Shown here: positions 33,279 to 42,307 of the stretch, piece by piece
Layout: the number at the start of each line of letters is the position of its first letter
Position numbering within the stretch: position 1 is the stretch's first letter
Assembly (NCBI RefSeq): GCF_003149475.2
Contig: NZ_QFWV02000007.1
Coordinates: forward strand, 372,613 to 431,308
Origin: Oceaniradius stylonematis
GTDB taxonomy: Bacteria; Pseudomonadota; Alphaproteobacteria; Rhizobiales; Rhizobiaceae
Direction: 5' to 3'
DNA length: 58,696 nt
Made by a program: the position numbers and the translations under genes
The notes under the pieces: generated by a model
Database searches by the model: none
What the model was told of the DNA's origin: nothing
The model's input: the letters and a program-made list of their open reading frames with translations, nothing else

Positions 33279-34640
33279 ATGAACCGCCAGACATCGACCC
33301 GCACCATGCAGCAGGGCGCAACGCCCGTGGGCACCCATGAGGGCTACATGCCCGGTTTCGGCAACGATTTCGAGACCGAGGCGCTGCCCGGCGCGCTGCC
33401 GCAAGGCATGAACTCGCCGCAGAAATGCAATTACGGCCTTTACGGCGAGCAGCTGACCGGCACGGCGTTCACCGCGCCAAGCCACCAGAACGAGCGGACC
33501 TGGTGCTACCGCATCCGCCCGTCGGTCAAACACTCGCACCGCTACGAAAAGATCGATCTGCCCTATTGGAAATCGGCGCCGAACATCGATCCCGATGTGA
33601 TCAGCCTTGGCCAGTATCGCTGGAATCCGGTGCCGCACAGCGGCGAAGCGCTGACATTCGTCAGCGGCATGCGGACCATGACGACGGCCGGCGACGTCAA
33701 CACCCAGGTCGGCATGGCAACGCACATCTATCTCGCCACCCAATCGATGGTGGACGACTATTTCTTCTCGGCCGATTCCGAGCTTCTGGTCGTGCCGCAG
33801 GAAGGCCGGCTGCGCTTTTGCACCGAGCTTGGCATCATAGACATCGAGCCCAAGGAGATCGCCATCATCCCGCGCGGCCTGGTCTATCGGGTCGAGGTGC
33901 TGGAAGGACCGGCGCGCGGCTTTGTCTGCGAGAATTACGGCCAGAAGTTCGAGCTGCCGGGCAGGGGGCCGATCGGCGCCAATTGCATGGCCAACCGGCG
34001 CGACTTCAAGACGCCGATTGCCGCGTTCGAGGATCGGGAAGTGCCGTCGACGCTGACCGTGAAATGGTGCGGCCAGTTCCACCGCACCCAGATCGGCCAG
34101 TCGCCGCTCGATGTCGTGGCCTGGCACGGCAATTACGCTCCCTGCAAATACGATCTGCGCAACTATTGCCCGGTCGGGGCGATCCTGTTCGACCACCCCG
34201 ATCCGTCGATCTTCACGGTCCTGACCGCGCCGTCCGGCCAGCCGGGCACCGCCAACATCGATTTCGTGCTGTTCCGTGAGCGGTGGATGGTGATGGAGGA
34301 TACGTTCCGCCCGCCCTGGTACCACAAGAACATCATGAGCGAGCTGATGGGCAACATTTACGGCCAGTATGACGCCAAGCCCGAAGGCTTCGTGCCGGGC
34401 GGCGTGTCGCTGCACAACATGATGCTGCCGCACGGGCCGGACAAGAACGCCTTTGAAGGCGCGTCCAATGCCGACCTGAAGCCCGAAAAGCTCGACAACA
34501 CGATGAGCTTCATGTTCGAGACGCGCTTCCCGCAGCATCTGACCGAATTTGCCGCCAAGGAAGCGCCCCTGCAGGACGACTATATCGACTGCTGGACCGA
34601 CCTTGAAAAGAAATTCGACGGCACGCCGGGCAAGAAGTAG
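33279..34640 (+). CDS. hmgA: Homogentisate 1,2-dioxygenase
   Basis: HmgA opens the ring of homogentisate to maleylacetoacetate using Fe(II) and O2. The 453-residue length is standard. The conserved [17 protein letters not shown] start, the iron ligands in [18 protein letters not shown] (His and Glu) and the later [15 protein letters not shown] are all present. GGGAGG precedes the ATG at 33279. It is the first gene of an operon that continues with a DUF2442 gene, a fumarylacetoacetase-type hydrolase and oxygenases. No maleylacetoacetate isomerase gene (maiA) is seen in the window. Confidence 0.97.
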   Translation: MNRQTSTRTMQQGATPVGTHEGYMPGFGNDFETEALPGALPQGMNSPQKCNYGLYGEQLTGTAFTAPSHQNERTWCYRIRPSVKHSHRYEKIDLPYWKSAPNIDPDVISLGQYRWNPVPHSGEALTFVSGMRTMTTAGDVNTQVGMATHIYLATQSMVDDYFFSADSELLVVPQEGRLRFCTELGIIDIEPKEIAIIPRGLVYRVEVLEGPARGFVCENYGQKFELPGRGPIGANCMANRRDFKTPIAAFEDREVPSTLTVKWCGQFHRTQIGQSPLDVVAWHGNYAPCKYDLRNYCPVGAILFDHPDPSIFTVLTAPSGQPGTANIDFVLFRERWMVMEDTFRPPWYHKNIMSELMGNIYGQYDAKPEGFVPGGVSLHNMMLPHGPDKNAFEGASNADLKPEKLDNTMSFMFETRFPQHLTEFAAKEAPLQDDYIDCWTDLEKKFDGTPGKK

Positions 34641-34652
34641 GCTGTTGCCGTC

Positions 34653-34931
34653 ATGATCGATATCATCAAGACTCTTTCTGTCGATCCGGTCGGCGGTTAT
34701 CGGCTTCAGGTGCGCTTTTCGAACGGCCGGGAAGGCATCTGCGATCTTTCCGGAATGGTCGGGCAGGACAGGCCGATGCTGAAGCCGCTCGCCGATCCGG
34801 AGTTCTTCGCCCGCGCCTTTGTCCAGACGGGTACGATCGCATGGCCGAACGGCTTCGACATCGACGCCATCGCGCTGCATGACGAGATGCTGAAATCAGG
34901 CCAGTTGGAGCCGGCGCTCGGCGGCGCGTGA
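34653..34931 (+). CDS. DUF2442 domain protein
   Basis: This is a 92-residue protein with the DUF2442 pattern: YRLQVRFSNGREGICDLSGM, a KPLADPEFFARAFV helix and TIAWPNGFDIDAIALHDEML. Many DUF2442 proteins sit beside DUF4160 genes and have been proposed as toxin-antitoxin partners; no such partner is present here. It lies 12 nt after hmgA and 25 nt before the fumarylacetoacetase gene, so it is expressed with aromatic catabolism. Function unknown. Confidence 0.85.
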   Translation: MIDIIKTLSVDPVGGYRLQVRFSNGREGICDLSGMVGQDRPMLKPLADPEFFARAFVQTGTIAWPNGFDIDAIALHDEMLKSGQLEPALGGA

Positions 34932-34956
34932 GGATAAACAAAAAAGTTGGGACACC

Positions 34957-35973
34957 ATGAAACTTGCCACCATCAAGGACGGCACGCGGGACGGGCGCCT
35001 CGTCGTCGTCTCGGACGATCTGACGCAATGCTCCGATGTCGGCCACATCGCCCGCACACTGCAGGCCGCGCTCGACGATTGGGCAACGGTTGCGCCGCGG
35101 CTTGAGCGGGTCGCCGAAGGCATTGCCGGCGGCTGGCAGCCGGTGCAGCGCTTCCACGAGCATGAATGCGAAAGTCCGTTGCCGCGCGCTTACCAATGGG
35201 CGGACGGCTCGGCCTACGTCAATCACGTCGAACTGGTCCGCAAGGCGCGGGGCGCCGAGATGCCGGACAGCTTCTGGCACGATCCGCTCATGTATCAGGG
35301 CGGCTCTGACGCCTTTATCGGCCCGCGCGCGCCGATCCGTTTTCCGAGCGACGCCACCGAGTGGGGCATCGACATGGAAGGCGAGGTGGCGGTGATCACC
35401 GGCGACGTGCCGATGGGTGCGAGCCGGGACGAGGCGCTCGACGCCATTCGCCTTGTCATGCTGGTCAACGACGTGTCGCTGCGCGGCCTGATCCCCGGCG
35501 AACTGGCCAAGGGCTTCGGCTTCTTCCAGTCCAAGCCCGCCAGCGCCTTTTCGCCCTGCGCCGTCACGCCCGATCAGTTGGGCGACGCCTTCCTGGACGG
35601 AAAGCTGCATTTGCCGCTCGAGGTCGACCTGAACGGCCAGCCGTTCGGCCGGGCGGAAGCGGGGGAAGACATGGTTTTCGACTTCGGCACGCTGATCGCC
35701 CACGCCGCCAAGACACGGGCGCTCGCCGCCGGCACGATCATCGGCTCGGGCACGGTCTCCAACAAGGACCCGGACGGCTCGCCCGGCCGGCCCGTCTCGG
35801 ACGGCGGCAAGGGCTATTCCTGCATCGCCGAAATCCGGATGATCGAGACGATCGATGACGGCGCGCCCAGGACACCGTTCATGGGCAATGGCGACACGGT
35901 GCGCATCGACATGAAGGATGCGTCCGGCCACTCCATCTTCGGCGCCATCGACCAGACCGTGGAGCTTGGCTGA
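34957..35973 (+). CDS. Fumarylacetoacetate hydrolase family protein
   Basis: This 338-residue FAH-fold hydrolase probably splits fumarylacetoacetate to fumarate and acetoacetate, the last step after HmgA. The metal-binding EWGIDMEGEVAVITG, the VMLVNDVSLRGLIPGELAKG segment and the GSGTVSNKDPDG loop are family signatures. It is the long, ~335-residue bacterial type associated with hmgA. If no maleylacetoacetate isomerase is made, it may act directly on the maleyl isomer. The stop overlaps the P450 start (TGATG). Confidence 0.92.
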   Translation: MKLATIKDGTRDGRLVVVSDDLTQCSDVGHIARTLQAALDDWATVAPRLERVAEGIAGGWQPVQRFHEHECESPLPRAYQWADGSAYVNHVELVRKARGAEMPDSFWHDPLMYQGGSDAFIGPRAPIRFPSDATEWGIDMEGEVAVITGDVPMGASRDEALDAIRLVMLVNDVSLRGLIPGELAKGFGFFQSKPASAFSPCAVTPDQLGDAFLDGKLHLPLEVDLNGQPFGRAEAGEDMVFDFGTLIAHAAKTRALAAGTIIGSGTVSNKDPDGSPGRPVSDGGKGYSCIAEIRMIETIDDGAPRTPFMGNGDTVRIDMKDASGHSIFGAIDQTVELG

Positions 35974-37226
35974 TGACCGGCCCCGGCGCGGCCTTGGCGG
36001 AAATGAGCGACGGCACGGCGATAGCCGCCGGTTTCTCGCTGACACCGCCGCCGCCCGGCTTCATCGACGATCCGTTCCCGGTCTATCGGGCGCTGCGTGA
36101 GAACGCGCCGGTCAAGCAGATCGGCGACAATGCCTGGTTCCTGACCCGCCACGCCGATCTGGCGCGTGTCTACAAGGACACGACGCTCTTTTCATCCGAC
36201 AAGAAGGCCGAGTTCGCGCCCAAGTTCGGCGATGGCTATCTGTTCCGCCACCACACGACGAGTCTCGTCTTCAACGATCCGCCGCTGCATACGCGCGTCC
36301 GCCGCATCTTGGCCGGTGCGCTCACCCCGCGCGCCGTTCAGGCGCTGGAACCGGATGTCATCGCGCTGGTCGACCGGTTGCTCGATGAGATGGAGAAGAC
36401 GGGCGGCACCGTCGACCTGATCGAGGATTTCGCCGCCGCGATCCCGGTTGAAGTCATCGGCAATCTGCTCGACGTCCCCCATGACGAGCGCGGCCCCTTG
36501 CGCGACTGGTCGTTGGCGATCCTGGGCGCGCTGGAGCCGGCGCTCACGCAAGAGCAGCTTCAAGCCGGCGAAGACGCCGTGCGCGATTTCCTCGCCTATC
36601 TGGAAACGCTGGTCGCGCGGCGCCGCGCCAATCCCGGCGACCCCGATCGCGACATGCTGACCCGGCTTCTGGCCGGAGAATCCGATGGCGGGCGCCTCAG
36701 CGAAGAGGAACTGCTGCAGAACTGCGTCTTCATCCTCAATGCCGGCCATGAAACCACAACCAACCTGATCGGCAATGCGCTGGAACTGCTCGACCGGTTT
36801 CCCGACGAGCGGGCGCGGCTTCTGGCGGACCCGGGCCTTGTGCCGTCGGCGGTCGAGGAAGCGCTGCGTTTTGAAAGCTCCAACCAGCTCGGCAACCGGC
36901 GCACCGCTGTGCCCGTCGAGATCGGTGGGGTTCAACTGCCCGAAGGCAGCAGCCTGACGCTGTGCATCGGCGCCGCCAACCGCGATCCCGCCGTGTTTGA
37001 CGATCCGGAGCGCTTCGATATCGGCCGCAAGCCCAACCGGCACTTTGCGTTCGCCTCCGGGCCGCATCAGTGCATCGGCATGGCCGTGGCGCGCCTTGAA
37101 GGCCGCATCGCCATCGAACGTTTCCTGTCGCGCTTCCCGCGCTATCGGCTCGAAGGGACGCCCGTCCGCTCGCAGCGCATCCGCTTTCGCGGCTTCACCT
37201 CCATTCCCGCACGCCTTGAAAGGTAG
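35973..37226 (+). CDS. Cytochrome P450
   Basis: This is a 417-residue soluble bacterial P450. The I-helix oxygen-binding motif NAGHETTTN, the ExxR motif in VEEALRFE and the haem loop FASGPHQCIGMAVARLEG with its thiolate Cys are intact. It would hydroxylate or O-demethylate a substrate using electrons from a ferredoxin system not encoded here. It is coupled to the FAH gene by a TGATG overlap and followed 3 nt later by the MBL-fold gene, so it belongs to the homogentisate operon and probably acts upstream of ring cleavage. Substrate unknown. Confidence 0.95.
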   Translation: MTGPGAALAEMSDGTAIAAGFSLTPPPPGFIDDPFPVYRALRENAPVKQIGDNAWFLTRHADLARVYKDTTLFSSDKKAEFAPKFGDGYLFRHHTTSLVFNDPPLHTRVRRILAGALTPRAVQALEPDVIALVDRLLDEMEKTGGTVDLIEDFAAAIPVEVIGNLLDVPHDERGPLRDWSLAILGALEPALTQEQLQAGEDAVRDFLAYLETLVARRRANPGDPDRDMLTRLLAGESDGGRLSEEELLQNCVFILNAGHETTTNLIGNALELLDRFPDERARLLADPGLVPSAVEEALRFESSNQLGNRRTAVPVEIGGVQLPEGSSLTLCIGAANRDPAVFDDPERFDIGRKPNRHFAFASGPHQCIGMAVARLEGRIAIERFLSRFPRYRLEGTPVRSQRIRFRGFTSIPARLER

Positions 37227-37229
37227 ACC

Positions 37230-38180
37230 ATGACCAAGCAATTCGCCTCCGCCGGCGACATGACCGAAAAAGAAATCTCCTTCTCCGAGATCGGCCGCGA
37301 CCTGTGGGCCTTCACCGCCGAGGGCGATCCGAATTCGGGCATCATCATCGGCGACGAGAGCGTCATGGTGATCGAGGCGCAGGCGACGCCGCAGCTGGCC
37401 CGCAAGGTGATCGAGCGCGTCCGCGCCGTCACCGACAAGCCGATCAGCCATCTGGTGTTGACCCATTATCACGCCGTGCGCGTGCTCGGCGCCTCGGCCT
37501 ACGAAGCGCCGCAGGTGATCATGTCGGACACCGCCCGCGCCATGGTTGCCGAGCGCGGCGCCGAGGATTGGGCCAGCGAATTCGAGCGCTTTCCGCGCCT
37601 GTTCGACGGCCATGGCGAGATCACCGGCCTGACCTGGCCGACGACGACCTTTTCGGACCGGATGACGGTCTATCTGGGCAATCGCCGCGTCGATTTGATG
37701 AAGCTCGGGCGCGCCCATACGGCCGGCGACATCGTCATCCATGTGCCCGATGAAAATGTGATGTTCACCGGCGACATCGTCGAATTTCATTCGGCCTGCT
37801 ATTGCGGCGATGGCCACTTCAAAGACTGGCCGCAAACCCTTGAGAAGATTCGCGCCTTCGATCTGGCCGCCATCGCGCCGGGTAGGGGCGATGCGCTTGT
37901 CGGCGCGGACATGGTCAATGCGGCGCTGACCAATACGGCCGATTTCGTTCGCTCCACATACGATCCCGTCGCCAGGGTCGCCGCGCGCGGCGGCTCGCTC
38001 AAGGAGGCATGGGACGTCTGCCGTGCCGCCTGCGATCCGAAGTTCGCCGATTACGCGATCTATGAGCACTGTCTGCCGTTCAACGTCGCCCGCGCTTTCG
38101 ATGAGGCGCAGGGCATCGACACGCCGCGCATCTGGACGGCCGCGCGCGACAAGGACATGTGGAACGCCCTTCAGGGCTGA
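37230..38180 (+). CDS. MBL-fold hydrolase-like protein with degenerate metal site 2
   Basis: The 316-residue metallo-beta-lactamase fold has VMVIEAQATPQLARKVIERV and the metal loop LTHYHAVRVLGASAY. The usual HxHxDH reads His79-Tyr-His81-Ala-Val83-Arg84. His163 (RAHTAGD) and Asp182 (FTGD) are present, but the last His of the PGHG loop is Arg219 (APGRGDA). The three zinc-1 histidines are therefore kept while the zinc-2 ligands are replaced. It may be a mononuclear hydrolase or have a non-hydrolytic role. The position between P450 and FAD hydroxylase genes suggests action on an aromatic ester, thioester or lactone. Confidence 0.88.
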   Translation: MTKQFASAGDMTEKEISFSEIGRDLWAFTAEGDPNSGIIIGDESVMVIEAQATPQLARKVIERVRAVTDKPISHLVLTHYHAVRVLGASAYEAPQVIMSDTARAMVAERGAEDWASEFERFPRLFDGHGEITGLTWPTTTFSDRMTVYLGNRRVDLMKLGRAHTAGDIVIHVPDENVMFTGDIVEFHSACYCGDGHFKDWPQTLEKIRAFDLAAIAPGRGDALVGADMVNAALTNTADFVRSTYDPVARVAARGGSLKEAWDVCRAACDPKFADYAIYEHCLPFNVARAFDEAQGIDTPRIWTAARDKDMWNALQG

Positions 38181-38200
38181 CCGGGGCAGGGAGCAGCGCC

Positions 38201-39814
38201 ATGAACAAGATATTCGAGGTCCCGCTCTATCCCTATGCGCGGGTCGCCGATCAGGATGCGGACGCGCCCGTGCGGCACGCCGTGATCGTCGTCGGCGCCG
38301 GCCCGGTCGGCTTGGCAGCGGCGATCGATCTGGCACAGGCCGGCCATCAGGTCGTCGTGCTCGACGACAATGACAAGGTGAGCTGGGGCAGCCGCGCGGT
38401 CTGCTATGCCAAGCGGCCGCTCGAAATCCTCGACCGGCTCGGCTGCGGCCAACCGATGGTTGACAAGGGGGTGGTCTGGAATCGTGGCCGGGTCTTCTAT
38501 GACGAACGCGAGGTCTATGATTTCGATCTGCTGCCCGAAGAGGGCCACCGCCGGCCCGCCTTCATCAATCTGCAGCAATATTATTTCGAGCAACATCTTG
38601 TCGACCGCGCGCGGGCGCTGGAAGCCGACGGCGCCCCAATCGAATTGCGCGGCGGCAACAAGGTGGCGTCGATCGATGCCGGCGCCGATCGCGTTACCCT
38701 TCAGGTGGAAACGCCCGATGGAGCCTACACCGTGCAGGCCGACTGGGTGATCGCCTGCGACGGCGCGGCGTCCCCGATTCGCGCCATGATGGGGCTCGAT
38801 TTCGTCGGCCGTGTCTTCGAGGACAATTTCCTGATCGCCGACGTCGTGATGGAGGCGGGCTTTCCCACCGAGCGCTGGTTCTGGTTCGATCCGCCCTTCA
38901 ACCGCGGCCAGTCGGCGCTGTTGCACAAGCAGCCCGACAATGTCTGGCGCATCGACCTGCAACTGGGCTGGGACATCGACAAGGAGGAGGAGAAAAAGCC
39001 CGAAAACGTCATCCCGCGCCTCAAGGCGATGCTCGGCGAGGACGCGCAGTTCGAACTGGAATGGGTGTCGATCTACACCTTCCAGTGCCGCCGCATGGAA
39101 AAGTTCCGCCATGGCCGGGTGCTGTTTGCGGGCGATGCGGCCCACCAGGTCTCGCCCTTTGGCGCGCGCGGCGCCAATTCCGGCCTTCAGGACACCGACA
39201 ATCTGTGCTGGAAACTGGGTCTTGTCATGGACGGCAAGGCGCCTGAAAGCCTGCTCGACAGCTATGATGAGGAGCGCATTCGCGGCGCTGACGAGAACAT
39301 CCTCAATTCCACCCGCTCGACCGATTTCATCACCCCGAAATCGGACATGAGCCGCATCTTCCGCAACGCGGTGCTCGATCTGTCCGAGCATTACGCCTTC
39401 GCCCGACCGTTGGTGAATTCAGGCCGGCTGTCGGTGCCATGCGTCTATGACGGCTCATCGTTGAACGGTGCGGATGCGCTGGACGGTGGACCGGACCGGT
39501 CGCGTCCGGGCGCGCCTTGCCCCGACGCGCCGCTCGGCAACGGCTTTCTGCTGGATCGGCTGGGCGGTGGATTTGCGCTTCTGACGATCGATGTTGACGC
39601 CCCCGAAACGATCGATATGCATGGCATCACGAGCAATCGCGTTGCGATGTCGGCCAGAGACGATCCGTCCGGTGCGCTGGCGGAGCGTTATCTCGGTTCG
39701 GCGTCGGGCGCGGTCTATCTGATCCGGCCGGACCAGCATGTCGCCGCCCGCTGGCCATCCTATGACGAGGCCGCCGTCAAGGCTGCCATCACAAGCGCCA
39801 CGGGGAGGGCATGA
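38201..39814 (+). CDS. FAD-dependent aromatic hydroxylase (MhpA/PheA-type)
   Basis: This is a 537-residue class A flavoprotein monooxygenase. The FAD-binding GxGxxG lies in HAVIVVGAGPVGLAAAIDLA, the DG motif in WVIACDGAASPIRAMMG and the GD motif in RVLFAGDAAHQVSPFGARGA. A C-terminal ~150-residue thioredoxin-like domain follows, as in phenol and 3-(3-hydroxyphenyl)propionate hydroxylases. It would use NAD(P)H and O2 to hydroxylate a phenolic acid, plausibly making homogentisate from a hydroxyphenylacetate. The ATG at 38201 follows GGGAG. It overlaps the DUF2783 gene in ATGA. Confidence 0.93.
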   Translation: MNKIFEVPLYPYARVADQDADAPVRHAVIVVGAGPVGLAAAIDLAQAGHQVVVLDDNDKVSWGSRAVCYAKRPLEILDRLGCGQPMVDKGVVWNRGRVFYDEREVYDFDLLPEEGHRRPAFINLQQYYFEQHLVDRARALEADGAPIELRGGNKVASIDAGADRVTLQVETPDGAYTVQADWVIACDGAASPIRAMMGLDFVGRVFEDNFLIADVVMEAGFPTERWFWFDPPFNRGQSALLHKQPDNVWRIDLQLGWDIDKEEEKKPENVIPRLKAMLGEDAQFELEWVSIYTFQCRRMEKFRHGRVLFAGDAAHQVSPFGARGANSGLQDTDNLCWKLGLVMDGKAPESLLDSYDEERIRGADENILNSTRSTDFITPKSDMSRIFRNAVLDLSEHYAFARPLVNSGRLSVPCVYDGSSLNGADALDGGPDRSRPGAPCPDAPLGNGFLLDRLGGGFALLTIDVDAPETIDMHGITSNRVAMSARDDPSGALAERYLGSASGAVYLIRPDQHVAARWPSYDEAAVKAAITSATGRA

Positions 39815-40017
39815 GCATGGGCGAACTCAACACCGAACCGGCGATCGACGCGCCCGACGATTTTTATGCAGAGCTGCTGGCGATGCATGAGGGCCTGAGC
39901 AAGGACGAAAGCGACGCCATCAATGCGAGGCTGATCCTGATCCTGATGAACCAGATCGCCGACCGCGAGGTGCTGGGCCAGGCCATGGCCGCCGCCCGCA
40001 CGCCCGGGACCGTTTGA
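39811..40017 (+). CDS. DUF2783 domain protein
   Basis: This small acidic protein of 68 residues (or 66 from a second ATG at 39817) fits DUF2783: DDFYAELLAMHEGLSKDESD and ARLILILMNQIADREVLGQA. It is predicted to be helical and soluble. It overlaps the FAD hydroxylase by 4 nt, which suggests a subunit, chaperone or stabiliser of that enzyme; this is inference. It is the last gene of the homogentisate operon. Confidence 0.87.
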   Translation: MSMGELNTEPAIDAPDDFYAELLAMHEGLSKDESDAINARLILILMNQIADREVLGQAMAAARTPGTV

Positions 40018-40325
40018 CCGCCGGACGATTGCCGCGCAACGGCGCTGCAATTGTCGGAAGCGAAGGTGGCATACTGCTCAAGACGCGGTTCGATGTGGCT
40101 CGAACCGGCCTGCATTAAGCGTGTCAGCGCTCCCAACTGGACAAATGGCTCAATCTGTCATAGGCCAGACGGCGCCGGCTGGAACGCCCGGGCACCGTGT
40201 GCGGATGACGGGCCGACGAGGCGGCAAGTGAACAGTCGGCGCACGTGCTGTTTCATCTTCTCGATGGCAGCGGCGAGCGTGTGATTGGTGACCCCGGGGC
40301 TTCGGAGGGTCGGAACTTGGCCGGA
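40018..40325 (+). other. Intergenic region before the polysaccharide locus
   Basis: This stretch of 308 nt lies between the aromatic operon and the nucleotide-sugar dehydratase. I see no coding frame with a ribosome-binding site, no clear terminator with a U tract and no confident promoter. The polysaccharide transcript presumably begins here. A GGAGGG at ~40307 is too far from the next ATG to be its ribosome-binding site. Confidence 0.4.
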
Positions 40326-42230
40326 ATGAATCGCAGTAAATGGACGGATCCCGCCGTTTGGCCGCGCTGGCTGAAGAAGGCGCTGGTCCTTGGCGCCGAC
40401 GCCCTGCTGATCCCGGTCAGCCTCTACATGGCCTTTGCGCTGCGCATCGGCACGTTGACGCCGCATCAGTATGCGCAATTGTCGCCGGCCTATTTTGCGA
40501 TCACGTTTGTCGTCGGTGTCGCCGTCCTGTGGGCGATGCGGCTCCATCGCCTGAAACTGCATGCGTTCGACATGCATGCGGTTGCGCGGATCGGCGCCTA
40601 TGCGGCCACGCTGACTTTCCTTGCTATTTCGGTCAGTTACTTTTTCGACCTCTGGGCACCGCGTTCGGTGCCGCTGATCTTTGGCGCGGTGTTTTTTCTC
40701 AATGCCGTGGCGATCCGCATGGTCGTCCTTGCCGTCATCACGCAGATCAACCGTGCTGTCGGCAGTCGCGTGCCCGTGGCCATCTATGGAGCGGGTGCGG
40801 CGGGAACCCAACTGGCCAATGCGCTGCGCCAGTCCCAAGAGTTGCGACCGGTCATATTTGTCGATGACAATTCCGCGCTGCACGGCATCATAATCGGTGG
40901 CGTCCGGGTCGGGCGCCCGGACGAGCTCGATCAGTTGGCGCGCTCCGGGCAGATCGAACGCGTCCTGATCGCCATTCCTTCCATGACCATCGGCCAGCGG
41001 GAAAGGCTGACCAAGACCCTTGAGACGCTGCCCTGCGAGGTGCAGTCCATACCCTCCTATGTCGATCTGGTCTCGGGCAAGAGCTGGGTCGACGATCTGC
41101 GCCCGGTCTCGCCCGACGAACTGCTCGAGCGCGAAAAAGTCGATCTGGACATTCCTGAAGTGGCCAAGGCCTATGCCGGGCGTTCCGTGATGGTGACCGG
41201 CGCGGGCGGTTCGATCGGATCGGAACTCTGCCGGCAGCTCATCGATTGTCGCCCCAGCCGTATCGTTCTGTTCGAGCGCAGCGAGTTCGCCCTTTACGAA
41301 ATCGAGCGGACACTGCGCCCGTCCGCCGAGCAGGCGGGCATCGCTTTGGTGGCGACGCTGGGCTCGGTGATCGACCGCCCGTCGGTCGATGCGGTGATCG
41401 AGACCGAAAAGGTCGACATCATCCTGCACGCGGCTGCCTACAAGCATGTCCCGCTGGTCGAGAGCAACGAACTGGAGGGCGTTCGGAACAATGTCCTTGG
41501 AACGCGAACCGTTGCCGAGGCCGCGCGTGACGCACGGATCGAGCGCTTCATCCTGGTATCGACCGACAAGGCCGTGCGTCCCACCAACATCATGGGCGCG
41601 ACCAAGAGGCTGGCGGAACTGATCGTCCAGGACGTTCAGGGCCGCGGTGCCGTCACGCGATTCTCGATGGTCCGCTTCGGCAATGTTCTGGGCTCATCGG
41701 GATCGGTTGTGCCGCTCTTTCAACAGCAGATCCGCCGCGGCGGTCCGGTCACCGTCACCCATGCGGACGTCACACGCTACTTCATGACAATCCCCGAAGC
41801 GGCCCGTCTTGTCCTGCTCGCCGGCGCCTATTCGGAGGGCGGCGACCTGTTCGTGCTCGACATGGGGTCGCCGGTGAAGATCGTCGATCTCGCCCGTCGT
41901 ATGATCGGTCTGGCCAACCGCACGGTGCGCGACGAGGCCAACCCCGACGGTGACATCGAAATCGTCTTCACCGGTTTGCGGCCGGGCGAAAAGCTCTTCG
42001 AGGAGTTGCTGATCGACGATGACAGTCTGGTTCATACGCCGCATGAGAAGATCCTGAGAGCCAATGAGATTGGGCTTTCCGAGATCGAGGTCGCCGGAAT
42101 GGTCAGGCAGATCGACACCGCCTTGATGTCGCGTGACCGTGAAGCTGTCCGGCAGATTATCGTCCGATTCGTCGATGGTTACAGCGCTGCGCGGAAAATG
42201 GGCGCTCCGACTGCCGACGGCACGGCCTGA
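40326..42230 (+). CDS. Membrane-anchored UDP-GlcNAc 4,6-dehydratase (PglF/WbpM/CapD family)
   Basis: The 634-residue protein has about four N-terminal membrane helices (residues ~18-138), a first Rossmann-like domain (VAIYGAGAAGTQLANALRQ near 152) and a C-terminal extended SDR domain with VTGAGGSIGSELCRQL (~290-305). The catalytic stretch VSTDKAVRPTNIMGATKR has Met instead of the SDR Tyr, as in this family. It converts UDP-GlcNAc to a 4-keto-6-deoxy sugar, the entry to bacillosamine- or FucNAc-type residues. The ATG at 40326 is chosen at the family N terminus. It opens the polysaccharide locus with the DegT and GNAT genes downstream. Confidence 0.93.
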   Translation: MNRSKWTDPAVWPRWLKKALVLGADALLIPVSLYMAFALRIGTLTPHQYAQLSPAYFAITFVVGVAVLWAMRLHRLKLHAFDMHAVARIGAYAATLTFLAISVSYFFDLWAPRSVPLIFGAVFFLNAVAIRMVVLAVITQINRAVGSRVPVAIYGAGAAGTQLANALRQSQELRPVIFVDDNSALHGIIIGGVRVGRPDELDQLARSGQIERVLIAIPSMTIGQRERLTKTLETLPCEVQSIPSYVDLVSGKSWVDDLRPVSPDELLEREKVDLDIPEVAKAYAGRSVMVTGAGGSIGSELCRQLIDCRPSRIVLFERSEFALYEIERTLRPSAEQAGIALVATLGSVIDRPSVDAVIETEKVDIILHAAAYKHVPLVESNELEGVRNNVLGTRTVAEAARDARIERFILVSTDKAVRPTNIMGATKRLAELIVQDVQGRGAVTRFSMVRFGNVLGSSGSVVPLFQQQIRRGGPVTVTHADVTRYFMTIPEAARLVLLAGAYSEGGDLFVLDMGSPVKIVDLARRMIGLANRTVRDEANPDGDIEIVFTGLRPGEKLFEELLIDDDSLVHTPHEKILRANEIGLSEIEVAGMVRQIDTALMSRDREAVRQIIVRFVDGYSAARKMGAPTADGTA

Positions 42231-42307
42231 CCAAAAGCGATTGGTTGGGTCCCTTCTGGCCCATTGGCTTACGGCAGGTTGGTTCGCGCGACCATCGCAG
42301 TTGTCTC

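Noticed and set aside
36192-38336. 714-codon minus-strand frame opposite the P450 and MBL-fold genes
   Set aside because: Plus-strand products have intact haem, ExxR and MBL-fold signatures; the reverse frame has none.
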